Shown in pieces: positions 25,915 through 34,475 of a stretch of DNA of 64,000 bases. The first letter of the stretch is position 1; every line of letters starts with the position of its first letter. The notes beneath the pieces are model-generated. The model did no database searches, was not told the origin of the DNA, and worked only from the letters and a program-made list of their open reading frames with translations. Both the position numbers and the translations under genes were made by a program. The DNA is from Streptomyces sp. NBC_01716 (GTDB taxonomy: Bacteria > Actinomycetota > Actinomycetes > Streptomycetales > Streptomycetaceae): assembly GCF_036248275.1 (NCBI RefSeq), contig NZ_CP109181.1:2790001-2854000 (forward strand), read 5' to 3'.

Positions 25915-26499
25915 TCAGCGCACCCAGTCCTTGAGCTGCTCGGTCTCCAGCGTGATACCGACGGGGTCGGGCAGATCGACGGTCTTACCGAACGGCACGG
26001 TGCGGGCGCTCTCGTAGCGAACACCGTCCGGCTCGCTGAAGACGGTGACCTCGCAGGAGTCCCGGTCGATCAGCAGATAGACGGGGATGTCGGTCTCGGC
26101 GTACGCGCGGGGCTTCTCCGTCCGATCGCGTGCGTCGGTCTCGGAGTCGTACAAGGTGACCTGGACTGCCATCAGGACGGGGTCTGGATCGGCCCACTCG
26201 CCCTGTCCCGCGAAAGCCCCGCTCGGAGCCAGCGAACCATCGGGCCGGGCCCGGCCGGCACGGTGAGCCTGGACTTTCAGCCCCTGGACCGGATAGAGCC
26301 ACAGCTCCGGTCGTGACCGGACACAACAGCGCATCAGCCACTGCATGAAACGTCCGTGACTACCGTCCGGACCTGGCTTGCTTCGGACCTTCCCGTCGAT
26401 CAGTTCCATACGTGCACGCTCGGCCGTGCGGCTCAGAATCCGGTACAACTCGTCGAAGTCTTCGGTTTCCACGTGAACTCGGTCGCCGGTCACGGTCAC
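25915..26499 (-). CDS. Uma2-family (DUF820) PD-(D/E)xK nuclease-like protein
   Basis: This 194-residue protein has the Uma2 fold: an N-terminal helix pair, MELIDGKV, the RPDGSLAP strand, and RDRTEKPRAYAETDIPVYLLIDRD with the usual lysine/tyrosine region. Members are restriction-endonuclease-like; the biological role is unknown although they are abundant in Streptomyces. At the position where I would expect VEV (catalytic Glu), this protein has VQV (AVQVTLYDS), so it may be inactive. The GTG start has GAGGGGG upstream. It is monocistronic and divergent from the GNAT gene. Confidence 0.8.
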   Translation of the reverse strand: MTVTGDRVHVETEDFDELYRILSRTAERARMELIDGKVRSKPGPDGSHGRFMQWLMRCCVRSRPELWLYPVQGLKVQAHRAGRARPDGSLAPSGAFAGQGEWADPDPVLMAVQVTLYDSETDARDRTEKPRAYAETDIPVYLLIDRDSCEVTVFSEPDGVRYESARTVPFGKTVDLPDPVGITLETEQLKDWVR

Positions 26500-26577
26500 A
26501 CCCCCTCACTCTCCGTGCTCAACGATAGCGACGCCCTCCGACAAGGCTCTGTCGTACCCGTGTCGCACACTTCAGGG

Positions 26578-27099
26578 ATGGATCAGACGACACGGTCGGA
26601 GACCGACTTCAAGATCAGAGCGGCCGAGCCCGGCGAGTACGCGGTGCTCGGGGAGATAACCGCGCGCGCCTATCTGGATGACGGGCTGCTGGACTTCGGG
26701 GAGGGCGATCCCTATCTGGAGATTCTGCGCGACGTCGCCGCGCGGGCCGCCGGGGCCGAGGTGCTCGTGGCCGTCGACGGTGATGGGACCGTGCTCGGTG
26801 GGGTGGCCTACGTCGGCGCCGGGTCGGCGTGGGCCGATCTGGCCGGGGAGGGCGAGGCCGAGTTCCGCATGCTGGCCGTCGCGCCCGGCGGCCGGGGGCG
26901 TGGTGTCGGCGGGGCGCTCGTGCGGGCGTGTGTGGACCGCGCGCGGGCCACCGAATGCGTACGGGTGCGGCTGTCCACCCAGAAGGCGATGCTGGCCGCC
27001 CACCGGATCTACGAGCGCTTGGGCTTCGTACGGACGCCGGAGCGGGACTGGACGCCGTATCCCGAGCTCGTGCTGCTTACGTACAGCCTGGAAATCTGA
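26578..27099 (+). CDS. GNAT-family N-acetyltransferase
   Basis: This 173-residue acetyltransferase covers one GNAT domain. The acetyl-CoA-binding motif A is FRMLAVAPGGRGRGVGGALV (R/QxxGxG/A = GRGRGVGG), and motif B appears as HRIYERLGFVRTPE. The substrate is not predictable. The ATG at 26578 follows a short leader; the frame extends upstream only through the divergent Uma2 gene. It lies just upstream of the cobalamin riboswitch but is a separate unit. Cytosolic. Confidence 0.85.
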   Translation: MDQTTRSETDFKIRAAEPGEYAVLGEITARAYLDDGLLDFGEGDPYLEILRDVAARAAGAEVLVAVDGDGTVLGGVAYVGAGSAWADLAGEGEAEFRMLAVAPGGRGRGVGGALVRACVDRARATECVRVRLSTQKAMLAAHRIYERLGFVRTPERDWTPYPELVLLTYSLEI

Positions 27100-27154
27100 G
27101 ACGAGCCATCCGCGACACAACATGTGGGGGGTGGTCATCCCAACCAACCCCAGA

Positions 27155-27267
27155 TGTATGCTCAAGCCTGCTGTCGCGCAGGGGAATCCGGTGGAAATCC
27201 GGAACTGTCCCGCAACGGTGTGCTGTGGTGCGCTTTGTCGTGCCCGCGAGTCCGAGCACCTGCCGAC
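27155..27267 (+). promoter_or_regulatory. Cobalamin riboswitch controlling nrdAB
   Basis: The B12-aptamer core is clear: GCGCAGGGGAATCCGGTG and GAAATCCGGAACTGTCCCGC (the B12 box with GGAA...CCCGCAACGGTG), then the closing GAGTCCGAGCACCTGCCG. It lies about 160 bp upstream of the nrdA GTG. In Streptomyces a B12 riboswitch is established upstream of nrdABS, shutting off the class Ia reductase when cobalamin can support the class II enzyme NrdJ. Confidence 0.93.
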
Positions 27268-27270
27268 GGC

Positions 27271-27296
27271 GCACCCGGATCGACCGGTCCGGGTGC
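27271..27296 (+). terminator. Hairpin in the riboswitch expression platform
   Basis: GCACCCGGA and TCCGGGTGC form a 9-bp stem directly 3' of the aptamer. It could be the terminator or part of a switch that hides the ribosome binding site; no U-run is present. Confidence 0.5.
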
Positions 27297-27426
27297 CGAG
27301 ACGTCCGGGCTCCGAGGTTGGGCCGGCGGACGCCGCACCGCTCGCCGCCCGGTTCCGGGCCGGCGTACGCGGGCGTGCGCCGTCATGCCCTCCCCTCGCC
27401 CGGAGCCGAGCGAGGGAGAGCACCAC

Positions 27427-29805
27427 GTGACCATCGCGCCAGCCGATCCGGCTTCAGCGATCGCCGAGCGGGAGCAGCGGGAACAGGACCCGGCCGGGCC
27501 GGCCGACGGCCCCGGGGCGGGCCTTCTGCGGGTCCTCACGGACCTCACCGCCGATCTGGCCGACACCGACCCCGGCAAGGTCGCCGCCGCCGCGCTGCGT
27601 GGCCGCAACGCCGCCTCGGACGACGCCGAGTTGCGCGCACTCGCCACCGAGGCCGCGGCCGGGCTGATCTCCGAGGACCCCGCGTACTCCCGTCTCGCCG
27701 CCCGCCTCCTCACCCGCACCATCGCGGACGAGGCAGCGGGGCAGGGCGCCGTCTCGTTCTCCTCCTCGGTCGCCGTGGGCCACGCGGAGGGCCTGATCGC
27801 CGACCGTACGGCCGCGTTCGTCACGCGCCACGCCGCCCGCCTCGACGCGCTGGTCGACCCGGCCGCCGACGACCGGTTCGGCTACTTCGGCCTGCGCACG
27901 CTCTTCAGCCGCTATCTGCTCCGGCACCCGCTCACCCGCGATGTCATCGAGACGCCGCAGTACTTCATGCTGCGCGTCGCCTCCGGGCTCGCCAAGGACG
28001 ACTCCCCGGCCGCCGTGGACGAAGTGGCCGCGCTGTACGGCCTGATGAGCCGACTCGACTACCTGCCCTCCTCCCCCACGCTCTTCAACTCCGGCACCCG
28101 TCACCCCCAGATGTCGTCCTGCTATCTGCTGGACTCACCCCTGGACGAGCTGGACTCGATCTACGACCGTTACCACCAGGTGGCCCGCCTCTCGAAGCAC
28201 GCGGGCGGCATCGGCCTGTCGTACTCCCGTATCCGCGCCCGCGGTTCGCTGATCCGCGGCACGAACGGGCACTCCAACGGCATCGTGCCGTTCCTGCGGA
28301 CGCTGGACTCCTCGGTCGCCGCCGTCAACCAGGGCGGCCGGCGCAAGGGCGCGGCCTGCGTCTATCTGGAGACGTGGCACGCGGACATCGAGGAGTTCCT
28401 GGAGCTGCGCGACAACACCGGCGAGGACGCCCGCCGTACGCACAATCTGAACCTGGCGCACTGGATCCCCGACGAGTTCATGCGCCGGGTCGACGCGGAC
28501 GGCGTCTGGTCGCTCTTCTCGCCCTCCGACGTGCCCGAACTGGTCGATCTGTGGGGCGACGACTTCGACGCCGCGTACCGCGCGGCCGAGGCGGCGGGCA
28601 AGGCCCGCAGGACGATCCCGGCGCGCGAGCTGTACGGCCGCATGATGCGCACCCTCGCGCAGACCGGCAACGGCTGGATGACCTTCAAGGACGCCTCGAA
28701 CCGTACGGCGAACCAGACCGCCGAGCCCGGCACCGTCGTGCACTCGTCCAACCTCTGTACCGAGATCCTGGAGGTCACGGACGACGGCGAGACGGCTGTC
28801 TGCAACCTCGGCTCGGTCAACGTCGGCGCGTTCGTGACGGATTCGGGCGAGCCGGGAGGCGAACTGGACTGGGAGCGGCTGGACGACAGCGTCCGCACCG
28901 CCGTGACCTTCCTCGACCGGGTCGTGGACATCAACTTCTACCCGACCGAGCAGGCGGGCCGCTCCAACGCCAAGTGGCGCCCCGTGGGCCTGGGCGTGAT
29001 GGGCCTCCAGGACGTCTTCTTCAAGAAGCGGCTGCCCTTCGACTCCGCCGAGGCCGCCGCGCTCTCCACGCGGATCGCCGAGCGGATCATGCTCGCCGCG
29101 TACGAGGCGTCCTGCGACCTCGCCGAGCGCGAGGGCCCGCTGCCGGCCTGGGAGCGGACCCGCGCGGCGCGCGGCGTACTGCACCCCGACCACTACGACG
29201 TGTCGCTCAACTGGCCGGAGCGCTGGGACGCGCTCAGGGCGCGTGTCGCGAAGAGCGGCATGCGCAACTCCCTGCTGCTCGCCATCGCGCCCACCGCGAC
29301 GATCGCGTCCATCGCGGGCGTCTACGAGTGCATCGAGCCGCAGGTCTCCAACCTCTTCAAGCGCGAGACGCTGTCGGGTGAGTTCCTCCAGGTCAACGCC
29401 TATCTGGTGGCGGAGCTGAAGCGCCTCGGCGTGTGGGACACGCAGTCCCGCGAGGCGCTGCGCGAGTCCAACGGCTCGGTGGCGGGCTTCAGTTGGATCC
29501 CGGCGGAGGTGCGCGAGCTGTACCGCACGGCGTGGGAGATCCCCCAGCGCGGCCTGATCGACATGGCGGCGGCGCGCACGCCGTTCCTCGACCAGAGCCA
29601 GTCGCTGAACCTGTTCCTGGAGACGCCGACCATCGGGAAGCTCAGCTCGATGTACGCGTACGCCTGGAAGAAGGGTCTGAAGACCACGTACTACCTGCGC
29701 TCGCGCCCGGCGACGCGGATCGCCCGCGCGGCGCGGTCACGCCCGGCCCCCGAGGCGATCGCCTGTTCCCTGGAAAACCCCGAGTCCTGCGAGGCCTGCC
29801 AGTAA
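27427..29805 (+). CDS. nrdA: Class Ia ribonucleotide reductase large subunit
   Basis: This 792-residue catalytic subunit reduces ribonucleoside diphosphates. Active-site elements are visible: the first cysteine in MSSCYLLDSP, SSNLCTEILE (Asn-Cys-Glu radical site), AVCNLGSVN (partner cysteine), the tyrosine pair in TTYYLRSRPATR, and the C-terminal redox pair in SCEACQ. No ATP-cone sequence is evident at the N-terminus, so overall allosteric activity control may be absent. GTG start with GAGGGAGAG about 8 nt upstream. The stop codon overlaps the nrdB start by 1 nt. Expression is governed by the upstream cobalamin riboswitch. Confidence 0.95.
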   Translation: MTIAPADPASAIAEREQREQDPAGPADGPGAGLLRVLTDLTADLADTDPGKVAAAALRGRNAASDDAELRALATEAAAGLISEDPAYSRLAARLLTRTIADEAAGQGAVSFSSSVAVGHAEGLIADRTAAFVTRHAARLDALVDPAADDRFGYFGLRTLFSRYLLRHPLTRDVIETPQYFMLRVASGLAKDDSPAAVDEVAALYGLMSRLDYLPSSPTLFNSGTRHPQMSSCYLLDSPLDELDSIYDRYHQVARLSKHAGGIGLSYSRIRARGSLIRGTNGHSNGIVPFLRTLDSSVAAVNQGGRRKGAACVYLETWHADIEEFLELRDNTGEDARRTHNLNLAHWIPDEFMRRVDADGVWSLFSPSDVPELVDLWGDDFDAAYRAAEAAGKARRTIPARELYGRMMRTLAQTGNGWMTFKDASNRTANQTAEPGTVVHSSNLCTEILEVTDDGETAVCNLGSVNVGAFVTDSGEPGGELDWERLDDSVRTAVTFLDRVVDINFYPTEQAGRSNAKWRPVGLGVMGLQDVFFKKRLPFDSAEAAALSTRIAERIMLAAYEASCDLAEREGPLPAWERTRAARGVLHPDHYDVSLNWPERWDALRARVAKSGMRNSLLLAIAPTATIASIAGVYECIEPQVSNLFKRETLSGEFLQVNAYLVAELKRLGVWDTQSREALRESNGSVAGFSWIPAEVRELYRTAWEIPQRGLIDMAAARTPFLDQSQSLNLFLETPTIGKLSSMYAYAWKKGLKTTYYLRSRPATRIARAARSRPAPEAIACSLENPESCEACQ

Positions 29806-30824
29806 TGAGCTCCACCCCTCTTGAGAAGAACCTGCTCGACCCGGGCTTCGAACTGACGCTGCGCCCCATGCGCTATCCGGACTTCTACGAGCGCTACCGC
29901 GACGCGATCAAGAACACCTGGACGGTGGAGGAGGTCGACCTCCACTCCGACGTCGCCGACCTCGCGAAGCTCTCCCCCGGCGAACAGCACATGATCGGCC
30001 GGCTGGTCGCGTTCTTCGCGACGGGCGACTCGATCGTCTCGAACAATCTGGTGCTGACGCTCTACAAGCACATCAACTCCCCCGAGGCGCGGCTCTACCT
30101 CTCCCGCCAGCTCTTCGAGGAGGCCGTGCACGTCCAGTTCTATCTGACGCTGCTCGACACCTACCTGCCCGATCCGGCGGACCGCGCGGCGGCGTTCGAC
30201 GCGGTCGAGGAGATCCCGTCGATCCGTGAGAAGGCCCAGTTCTGCTTCAAGTGGATGGACTCGGTCGAGAAGATCGACCGCCTGGAGTCGGCGGCGGACC
30301 GGCGCCGCTTCCTGCTGAACCTGATCTGCTTCGCGGCCTGTATCGAGGGCCTGTTCTTCTACGGGGCGTTCGCGTACGTCTACTGGTTCCGCTCCCGCGG
30401 CCTGCTGCACGGCCTGGCCACCGGCACCAACTGGGTGTTCCGCGACGAGACGATGCACATGAACTTCGCCTTCGAGGTCGTGGACACCGTCCGTAAGGAG
30501 GAGCCGGACCTCTTCGACGACGCGCTCCAGCGGCAGGTCACCGACATGCTGAAGGAGGCGGTCGAGGCGGAGCTCCAGTTCGGCCGCGACCTGTGCGGGG
30601 ACGGACTGCCGGGCATGAACACGGAGTCGATGCGCGAATATCTCCAGTGCGTCGCGGACCAACGCCTCCAGCGCCTGGGCTTCGCACCGGTGTACGGCTC
30701 CGAGAACCCGTTCTCGTTCATGGAGTTGCAAGGCGTCCAGGAACTGACGAACTTCTTCGAGCGCCGCCCGTCGGCGTACCAGGTGGCGGTGGAGGGGACG
30801 GTCGGCTTCGACGACGACTTCTGA
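29805..30824 (+). CDS. nrdB: Class Ia ribonucleotide reductase small (radical) subunit
   Basis: This 339-residue ferritin-like subunit holds the diiron centre and tyrosyl radical. Ligands include Asp in ATGDSIV, Glu/His in LFEEAVHVQFY (with the radical tyrosine four residues after the histidine), and Glu/His in FRDETMHMNF. The presence of the Tyr argues against class Ic. The C-terminus ends GFDDDF, the tail that docks on NrdA. It is translationally coupled to nrdA. A strong terminator follows, so the usual third gene nrdS is no longer in this transcript. Confidence 0.95.
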   Translation: MSSTPLEKNLLDPGFELTLRPMRYPDFYERYRDAIKNTWTVEEVDLHSDVADLAKLSPGEQHMIGRLVAFFATGDSIVSNNLVLTLYKHINSPEARLYLSRQLFEEAVHVQFYLTLLDTYLPDPADRAAAFDAVEEIPSIREKAQFCFKWMDSVEKIDRLESAADRRRFLLNLICFAACIEGLFFYGAFAYVYWFRSRGLLHGLATGTNWVFRDETMHMNFAFEVVDTVRKEEPDLFDDALQRQVTDMLKEAVEAELQFGRDLCGDGLPGMNTESMREYLQCVADQRLQRLGFAPVYGSENPFSFMELQGVQELTNFFERRPSAYQVAVEGTVGFDDDF

Positions 30825-30850
30825 CCCGTACGGGTGCGGCTTGTACGGCC

Positions 30851-30882
30851 CGCGGGCCGTGACCGGGAGGTCACGGCCCGCG
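30851..30882 (+). terminator. Terminator after nrdB
   Basis: CGCGGGCCGTGACC and its exact complement form a 14-bp stem with a GGGA loop, 26 bp after the nrdB stop. It marks the left boundary of the accessory insertion. Confidence 0.85.
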
Positions 30883-30931
30883 TTGGATGGTGAACTACAT
30901 TCGCACATCGGTACGTTGGGGTGTGAGGCGT

Positions 30932-31774
30932 ATGGGAGCCACGAGCCGTCAGAAGAGGCAAGGGACGCCGGTCGACAACCGGCCGGGCATCTGGGTCGGC
31001 TACGGCAAGTTGGTCAAGCTCTTCCGGCACAGAGCGGGCCTGACGCAAGAGGGCCTCGCGGAGGCAGTGGGCTATTCGCTCGAACTGGTCGCCTCCATCG
31101 AACAGGGCAGGAGACCGGCCAAATCCGCGTTCACCGAGAAGGCGGAGCTGGTTCTGGACGCGCACGGGGCACTGGCTGCTCTGCAGGACGATGTGGATCT
31201 CGCAAAACTCCCGCTGTTCTTCCAGGACTTCGCCCTGATCGAGGCGGAGGCGATCAGCCGGATGTGCTACGAGCCTCTGCTCATTCCCGGGTTGCTACAG
31301 ACCGAGGAGTACGCGCGGGCACTGTTCTCGGCGCACTGCCCACCGCTCAGCGAGGAGATGATCGACCAGAACATTGAGGCCAGGCTCAGCCGACAGAAAC
31401 TGCTGACTCGAACGCCCATGGTGGAGACCTGCTTCATCATCGGCGAGACAGCCCTGAAGAGCATGGCGGGCAGCATCGAGGTGGTACGGGGCCAGCTTCA
31501 ACATCTCTTGAAGCAGGGCGAGATGCGTAACATCGAGATCCAGATCATGCCCTCGGACCGAGGCTTCCACCCGGGGCTGAACGGACCTGTTGTCCTCATG
31601 GAGACTGCGGAACATCGCCAAGCCGGCTACATCGAGTCCCAGGGCGTCGGTTTGGTTATCACCGACCCCGCTCAGGTCAGTGGCTTCGCCCTCCGCTATG
31701 GCAAGCTGCGTACGCAGGCTCTGAACGCGGAAGACTCCGCGCAGTTGATCGAGCGGGTGGCTGGAGACACATGA
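30932..31774 (+). CDS. XRE-family regulator with DUF5753 domain
   Basis: This 280-residue protein has an N-terminal helix-turn-helix (FRHRAGLTQEGLAEAVGYSLELVASIEQGRR) followed by the DUF5753 domain (YEPLLIPGLLQTEEYARALF, SRQKLL, FHPGLNGPVVLME). This is the WhiJ-like class that in Streptomyces is always next to DUF397 proteins and often influences development or secondary metabolism. The ATG at 30932 has GAGG 5 nt upstream; an ATG 45 nt earlier is possible. Its stop overlaps the DUF397 start (ATGA). These pairs have been compared to toxin-antitoxin systems; here the regulator may repress the pair. Confidence 0.9.
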   Translation: MGATSRQKRQGTPVDNRPGIWVGYGKLVKLFRHRAGLTQEGLAEAVGYSLELVASIEQGRRPAKSAFTEKAELVLDAHGALAALQDDVDLAKLPLFFQDFALIEAEAISRMCYEPLLIPGLLQTEEYARALFSAHCPPLSEEMIDQNIEARLSRQKLLTRTPMVETCFIIGETALKSMAGSIEVVRGQLQHLLKQGEMRNIEIQIMPSDRGFHPGLNGPVVLMETAEHRQAGYIESQGVGLVITDPAQVSGFALRYGKLRTQALNAEDSAQLIERVAGDT

Positions 31775-31974
31775 AGTACGAGCAGTCCACGAACCGCCCA
31801 CCGGCCCTTGACTGGTTCAAGAGCAGCTACAGTGGCTCGGACGGCGGCGACTGCGTCGAGATCGCTGTCACCCCCACCACAGTCCACATCCGCGACTCGA
31901 AGACCGCCCCGGGCCCCGTACTGCACGTCCCCAACGGCCCGTGGCGCACGTTCATCTCCTTCGCCGGGTCCTAG
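31771..31974 (+). CDS. DUF397-domain protein
   Basis: This 67-residue protein is the partner of the XRE regulator: WFKSSYSGSDGGDCVEIAV is the DUF397 signature, then HIRDSKTAPGPVL and WRTFISF. It is translated with the regulator through a 4-bp overlap. DUF397 proteins bind their cognate DUF5753 regulators in characterised cases (WhiJ/BldB-like systems). The next gene, DUF6879-type, is a usual third member but is broken here. Confidence 0.9.
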   Translation: MKYEQSTNRPPALDWFKSSYSGSDGGDCVEIAVTPTTVHIRDSKTAPGPVLHVPNGPWRTFISFAGS

Positions 31975-31990
31975 CCACACACGGCGTCGC

Positions 31991-32252
31991 GTGGAGAGCT
32001 TCGCTGAGATCCTGGCGGGTGTGCATCGCTCCGCCGTCCACCTGGAGTTGCGCGACTCGTACGGTGTGGACAACGAGGCTGACAACTTCGCGGCGTTCCG
32101 GCGCGGGGACTGGAGTGAGGATCTGGAGCGCGCCGACCGCCAGTCCTGGCTCGACCTCGTCAGCGAGGCGACTTCCCGAGGTGTCGTGATGCGCCGGGCG
32201 CGGGTGGCTTTGCCAGGAAACGATCTGTGGATTTTCGACGGGCGGCTCGTAC
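31991..32252 (+). pseudogene. DUF6879-family gene, internally deleted and cut by a Tn3 remnant
   Basis: From GTG at 31991 the frame reads VESFAEILAGVHRSAVHLEL and DSYGVDNEADNFAAFRRGDW, typical of DUF6879 proteins that accompany XRE/DUF397 genes. It then jumps from GVVMRRARV straight to [16 protein letters not shown]. In relatives about 45 residues lie between these motifs, so an internal in-frame deletion has occurred. After LVRR the sequence switches to Tn3 transposase in another frame, removing the C-terminal third. The product cannot be functional. Confidence 0.75.
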
Positions 32253-32253
32253 G

Positions 32254-32760
32254 GCGTTCATCTGTGACTACCTCGCCGACGCGGACCTGCGCCGCGAGAT
32301 CAACGACGGGCTCCAGGTCGTGGAGAACTGGAACTCCGCCAACCACGACCTGTTCTACGGCAAGGACGGCGATCTGACCGGCTCCGACAAAGAGTCCCAG
32401 GAGGTCTCCATGCTCGCCCTGCACCTGCTCCAGTCAGCGTTGGTGCACGTCAACACCCTGCTGCTTCAGGACATCCTGAGCGAGGAGAAGTGGCAGAAGC
32501 GGCTCACCAACGCCGACCGACGGGCGTTGTCCCCGCTGCTCTGGACACACGTGAACCCCTACGGCCGGTTCGAGCTGGACATGAACTCTCACCTCGACCT
32601 CGTCGCCGCGGCGGTGCCCGGCCCCCGCACCGCGCCCGAGGCGGAAGGCGCCCGTGCGGCGGAGGGTGCGGCCGGGGCGACGTCGCAGGGCGCGGCCAGC
32701 CGGCAGACCGCGCCCAGGGGCCGTCCGGGTCCTGACTGTCGCTGGCAAGCAGGTTCTTGA
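32254..32760 (+). pseudogene. 3' remnant of a Tn3-family transposase gene (tnpA)
   Basis: The frame gives [58 protein letters not shown] and [20 protein letters not shown], the C-terminal region of Tn3/Tn4556-type transposases. Only about 115 clearly related residues remain, out of roughly 1,000, followed by a low-complexity Ala/Gly tail. It joins the DUF6879 gene at about 32253. No terminal repeats or resolvase gene were found, so the transposon is a relic. A gene-fusion ORF across the junction is an accident. Confidence 0.8.
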
Positions 32761-32895
32761 CCCCTTGCACTAGGCGGTGTCTTCAAACGCGCGCACGCGC
32801 TGAACGTGCCGACCAAAAATGGCGTTGACCGAGGACGCTCAAGGCGTGAGATCGTCGCCTTGGTCGGAATCAACGGCATAGTGGGGCGGTGAGCG

Positions 32896-34191
32896 GTGGC
32901 TGGCTCGGACATGACCCGTGACCTGCAAGTCAAGGAGACCTCGTCTGATCCGCCTCTGTGGACAGCGGATTTCCGGCTGTTCTTCACCGCCCGCACGACC
33001 TCTTTGCTGGGCGACACGATGCTCCCCGTCGCGATCACGGCCGCCGTAATCCGGGCGGGGTATGGGGCGAGTGGGGTGGGCTATGCGCTTGCCTCGCTCG
33101 TGGCGCCGTTCGCAGCGCTGATCATCTTTGGCGGGGTAATGTCCGACCGCTTCGGTGCTCGGCGGCTGATGGTCGTTTCGGACACAGCCCGGCTGTGCTC
33201 TCAGGGAGTGCTCGCGCTGCTGTTCCTGCTCGGTACGCCGCAGTTGTGGCAGATCCTGTTGCTGCTGGCCCTGATCGGGGCGGGCAGCGCGATCTTCCAG
33301 CCGGGAGTCGCCAGCATCACCCCGCTCATAGCCCAGGACGTACAGAAGGCCAACGCCACTCTCCGTATCTCGGAGTCCGTCGCCGTCGTCATCGGACCGT
33401 CTCTGGCCGGTCTGCTGCTGGCGGTCTCCTCGCCTGCGGCGGTGGTCGCTCTCGACGCTTTGACCTATGCGGCCAGCGGCGCCTGCCTGCTCCGGCTTCG
33501 CTCGGTCCCGATGGGCCCGGCCGAGCGGGCCGGCGCATCCTCGTTCCGGGCCGATCTCGTAGAGGGATGGCGCGAGTTCCGGGCCAGGACCTGGTTGTGG
33601 AGCGTCATCGTCGTCTTCATGCTCTGGCAACTGGCCGGAGCCGGCCCCGCTATGACCCTCGGCAACAGCACGCTCGTCACCGACCACGGAGCATCGGTGT
33701 TCGGCCTGGTCATGTCGTCACTCGGAGCGGGAAGTGTGCTGGGCGGGCTCGTCGCGATCAGGTTCCGCCCGCGGCATCCTCTCCGGGCCGGTGCCCTCTC
33801 CATGATCCTTTGGGCGTTCATGCCGTTGGGTGTCGCGCTCGACCTTCCCGCGCCGCTCATCGCCGGATGCTACGGGGTGAGCGGCGTGGGCATGGCGTTC
33901 TGGATCGTCATGTTCCACACGAGCGTGCAGACCCACATCCCGCAGGATGTCCTCGGCCGGGTACACGCGTACGACGCGGCCGGCTCGCTGGTGATGAAGC
34001 CAGTCGGGCAGGCGGCGGCCGGGCCGCTCGCGCTCGTCGCGGGGACCGTGCCACTGCTGTACGTGTCCGCGTCCATGGCCCTCGTCACATGCGCACTGCT
34101 GCTGGCGATCCCGGCCGTGCGCCGCCTGAAGAGCGTAGAGCGCCAGGCGGTCGCTCCTGATGTGGGCGTGACAGTTGAAGACACCCCCTAG
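32896..34191 (+). CDS. MFS exporter (MFS_3/EntS-like)
   Basis: This 431-residue transporter has about 12 membrane segments in two halves. The motif A-like loop GGVMSDRFGARRLMVVSD lies between helices 2 and 3, as in drug and siderophore exporters. The middle loop is about residues 195-225. Translation starts at GTG 32896 or ATG 32911; neither has a strong ribosome binding site. Lying within the accessory insertion, it may export a small toxic molecule. Its stop codon TAG uses the first base of the 181-bp MITE; before insertion the sequence would also have read TAG. The region before it (32761-32895) holds no gene. Confidence 0.85.
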   Translation: MAGSDMTRDLQVKETSSDPPLWTADFRLFFTARTTSLLGDTMLPVAITAAVIRAGYGASGVGYALASLVAPFAALIIFGGVMSDRFGARRLMVVSDTARLCSQGVLALLFLLGTPQLWQILLLLALIGAGSAIFQPGVASITPLIAQDVQKANATLRISESVAVVIGPSLAGLLLAVSSPAAVVALDALTYAASGACLLRLRSVPMGPAERAGASSFRADLVEGWREFRARTWLWSVIVVFMLWQLAGAGPAMTLGNSTLVTDHGASVFGLVMSSLGAGSVLGGLVAIRFRPRHPLRAGALSMILWAFMPLGVALDLPAPLIAGCYGVSGVGMAFWIVMFHTSVQTHIPQDVLGRVHAYDAAGSLVMKPVGQAAAGPLALVAGTVPLLYVSASMALVTCALLLAIPAVRRLKSVERQAVAPDVGVTVEDTP

Positions 34192-34371
34192 GGCGTGTTT
34201 TAGAAGTCCCGTCTGGCCCACGACGCCTGGCACGCGCGCTCGCCGCGTTGTCGGAGTCATCCAAGTACGTCCGGTCCATCTACGGGGCTGATCCTCCGCC
34301 TTGCGATCGCACGCACCAGACGCCGTGGGCCCCGCCCGATGGGCGGACGACGCTACTTCTAAAACACGCCC
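34191..34371. mobile_element. 181-bp MITE, copy B
   Basis: The termini are GGGCGTGTTTTAGAAGT and its complement, with TA on both sides (34189-34190, 34372-34373). It lies in the opposite orientation to copy A. The G-to-T change in the left end is matched by the complementary change in the right end, keeping the inverted repeats perfect. It sits exactly at the MFS stop codon. Confidence 0.88.
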
Positions 34372-34475
34372 TAGCCGCAGCAGTGGAGTTCGTCGGCGAC
34401 GGCAAACGTGCCGACCGCGACAAGGCCGCCGTTGGGCGGGAACCGCGCACGTCGTCGCTGGCCTGTTCGACTGAG

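Noticed and set aside
32227..32760. Intact new gene starting [11 protein letters not shown]
   Set aside because: The first residues are DUF6879 sequence in a shifted frame; the rest is the C-terminal part of a Tn3 transposase.
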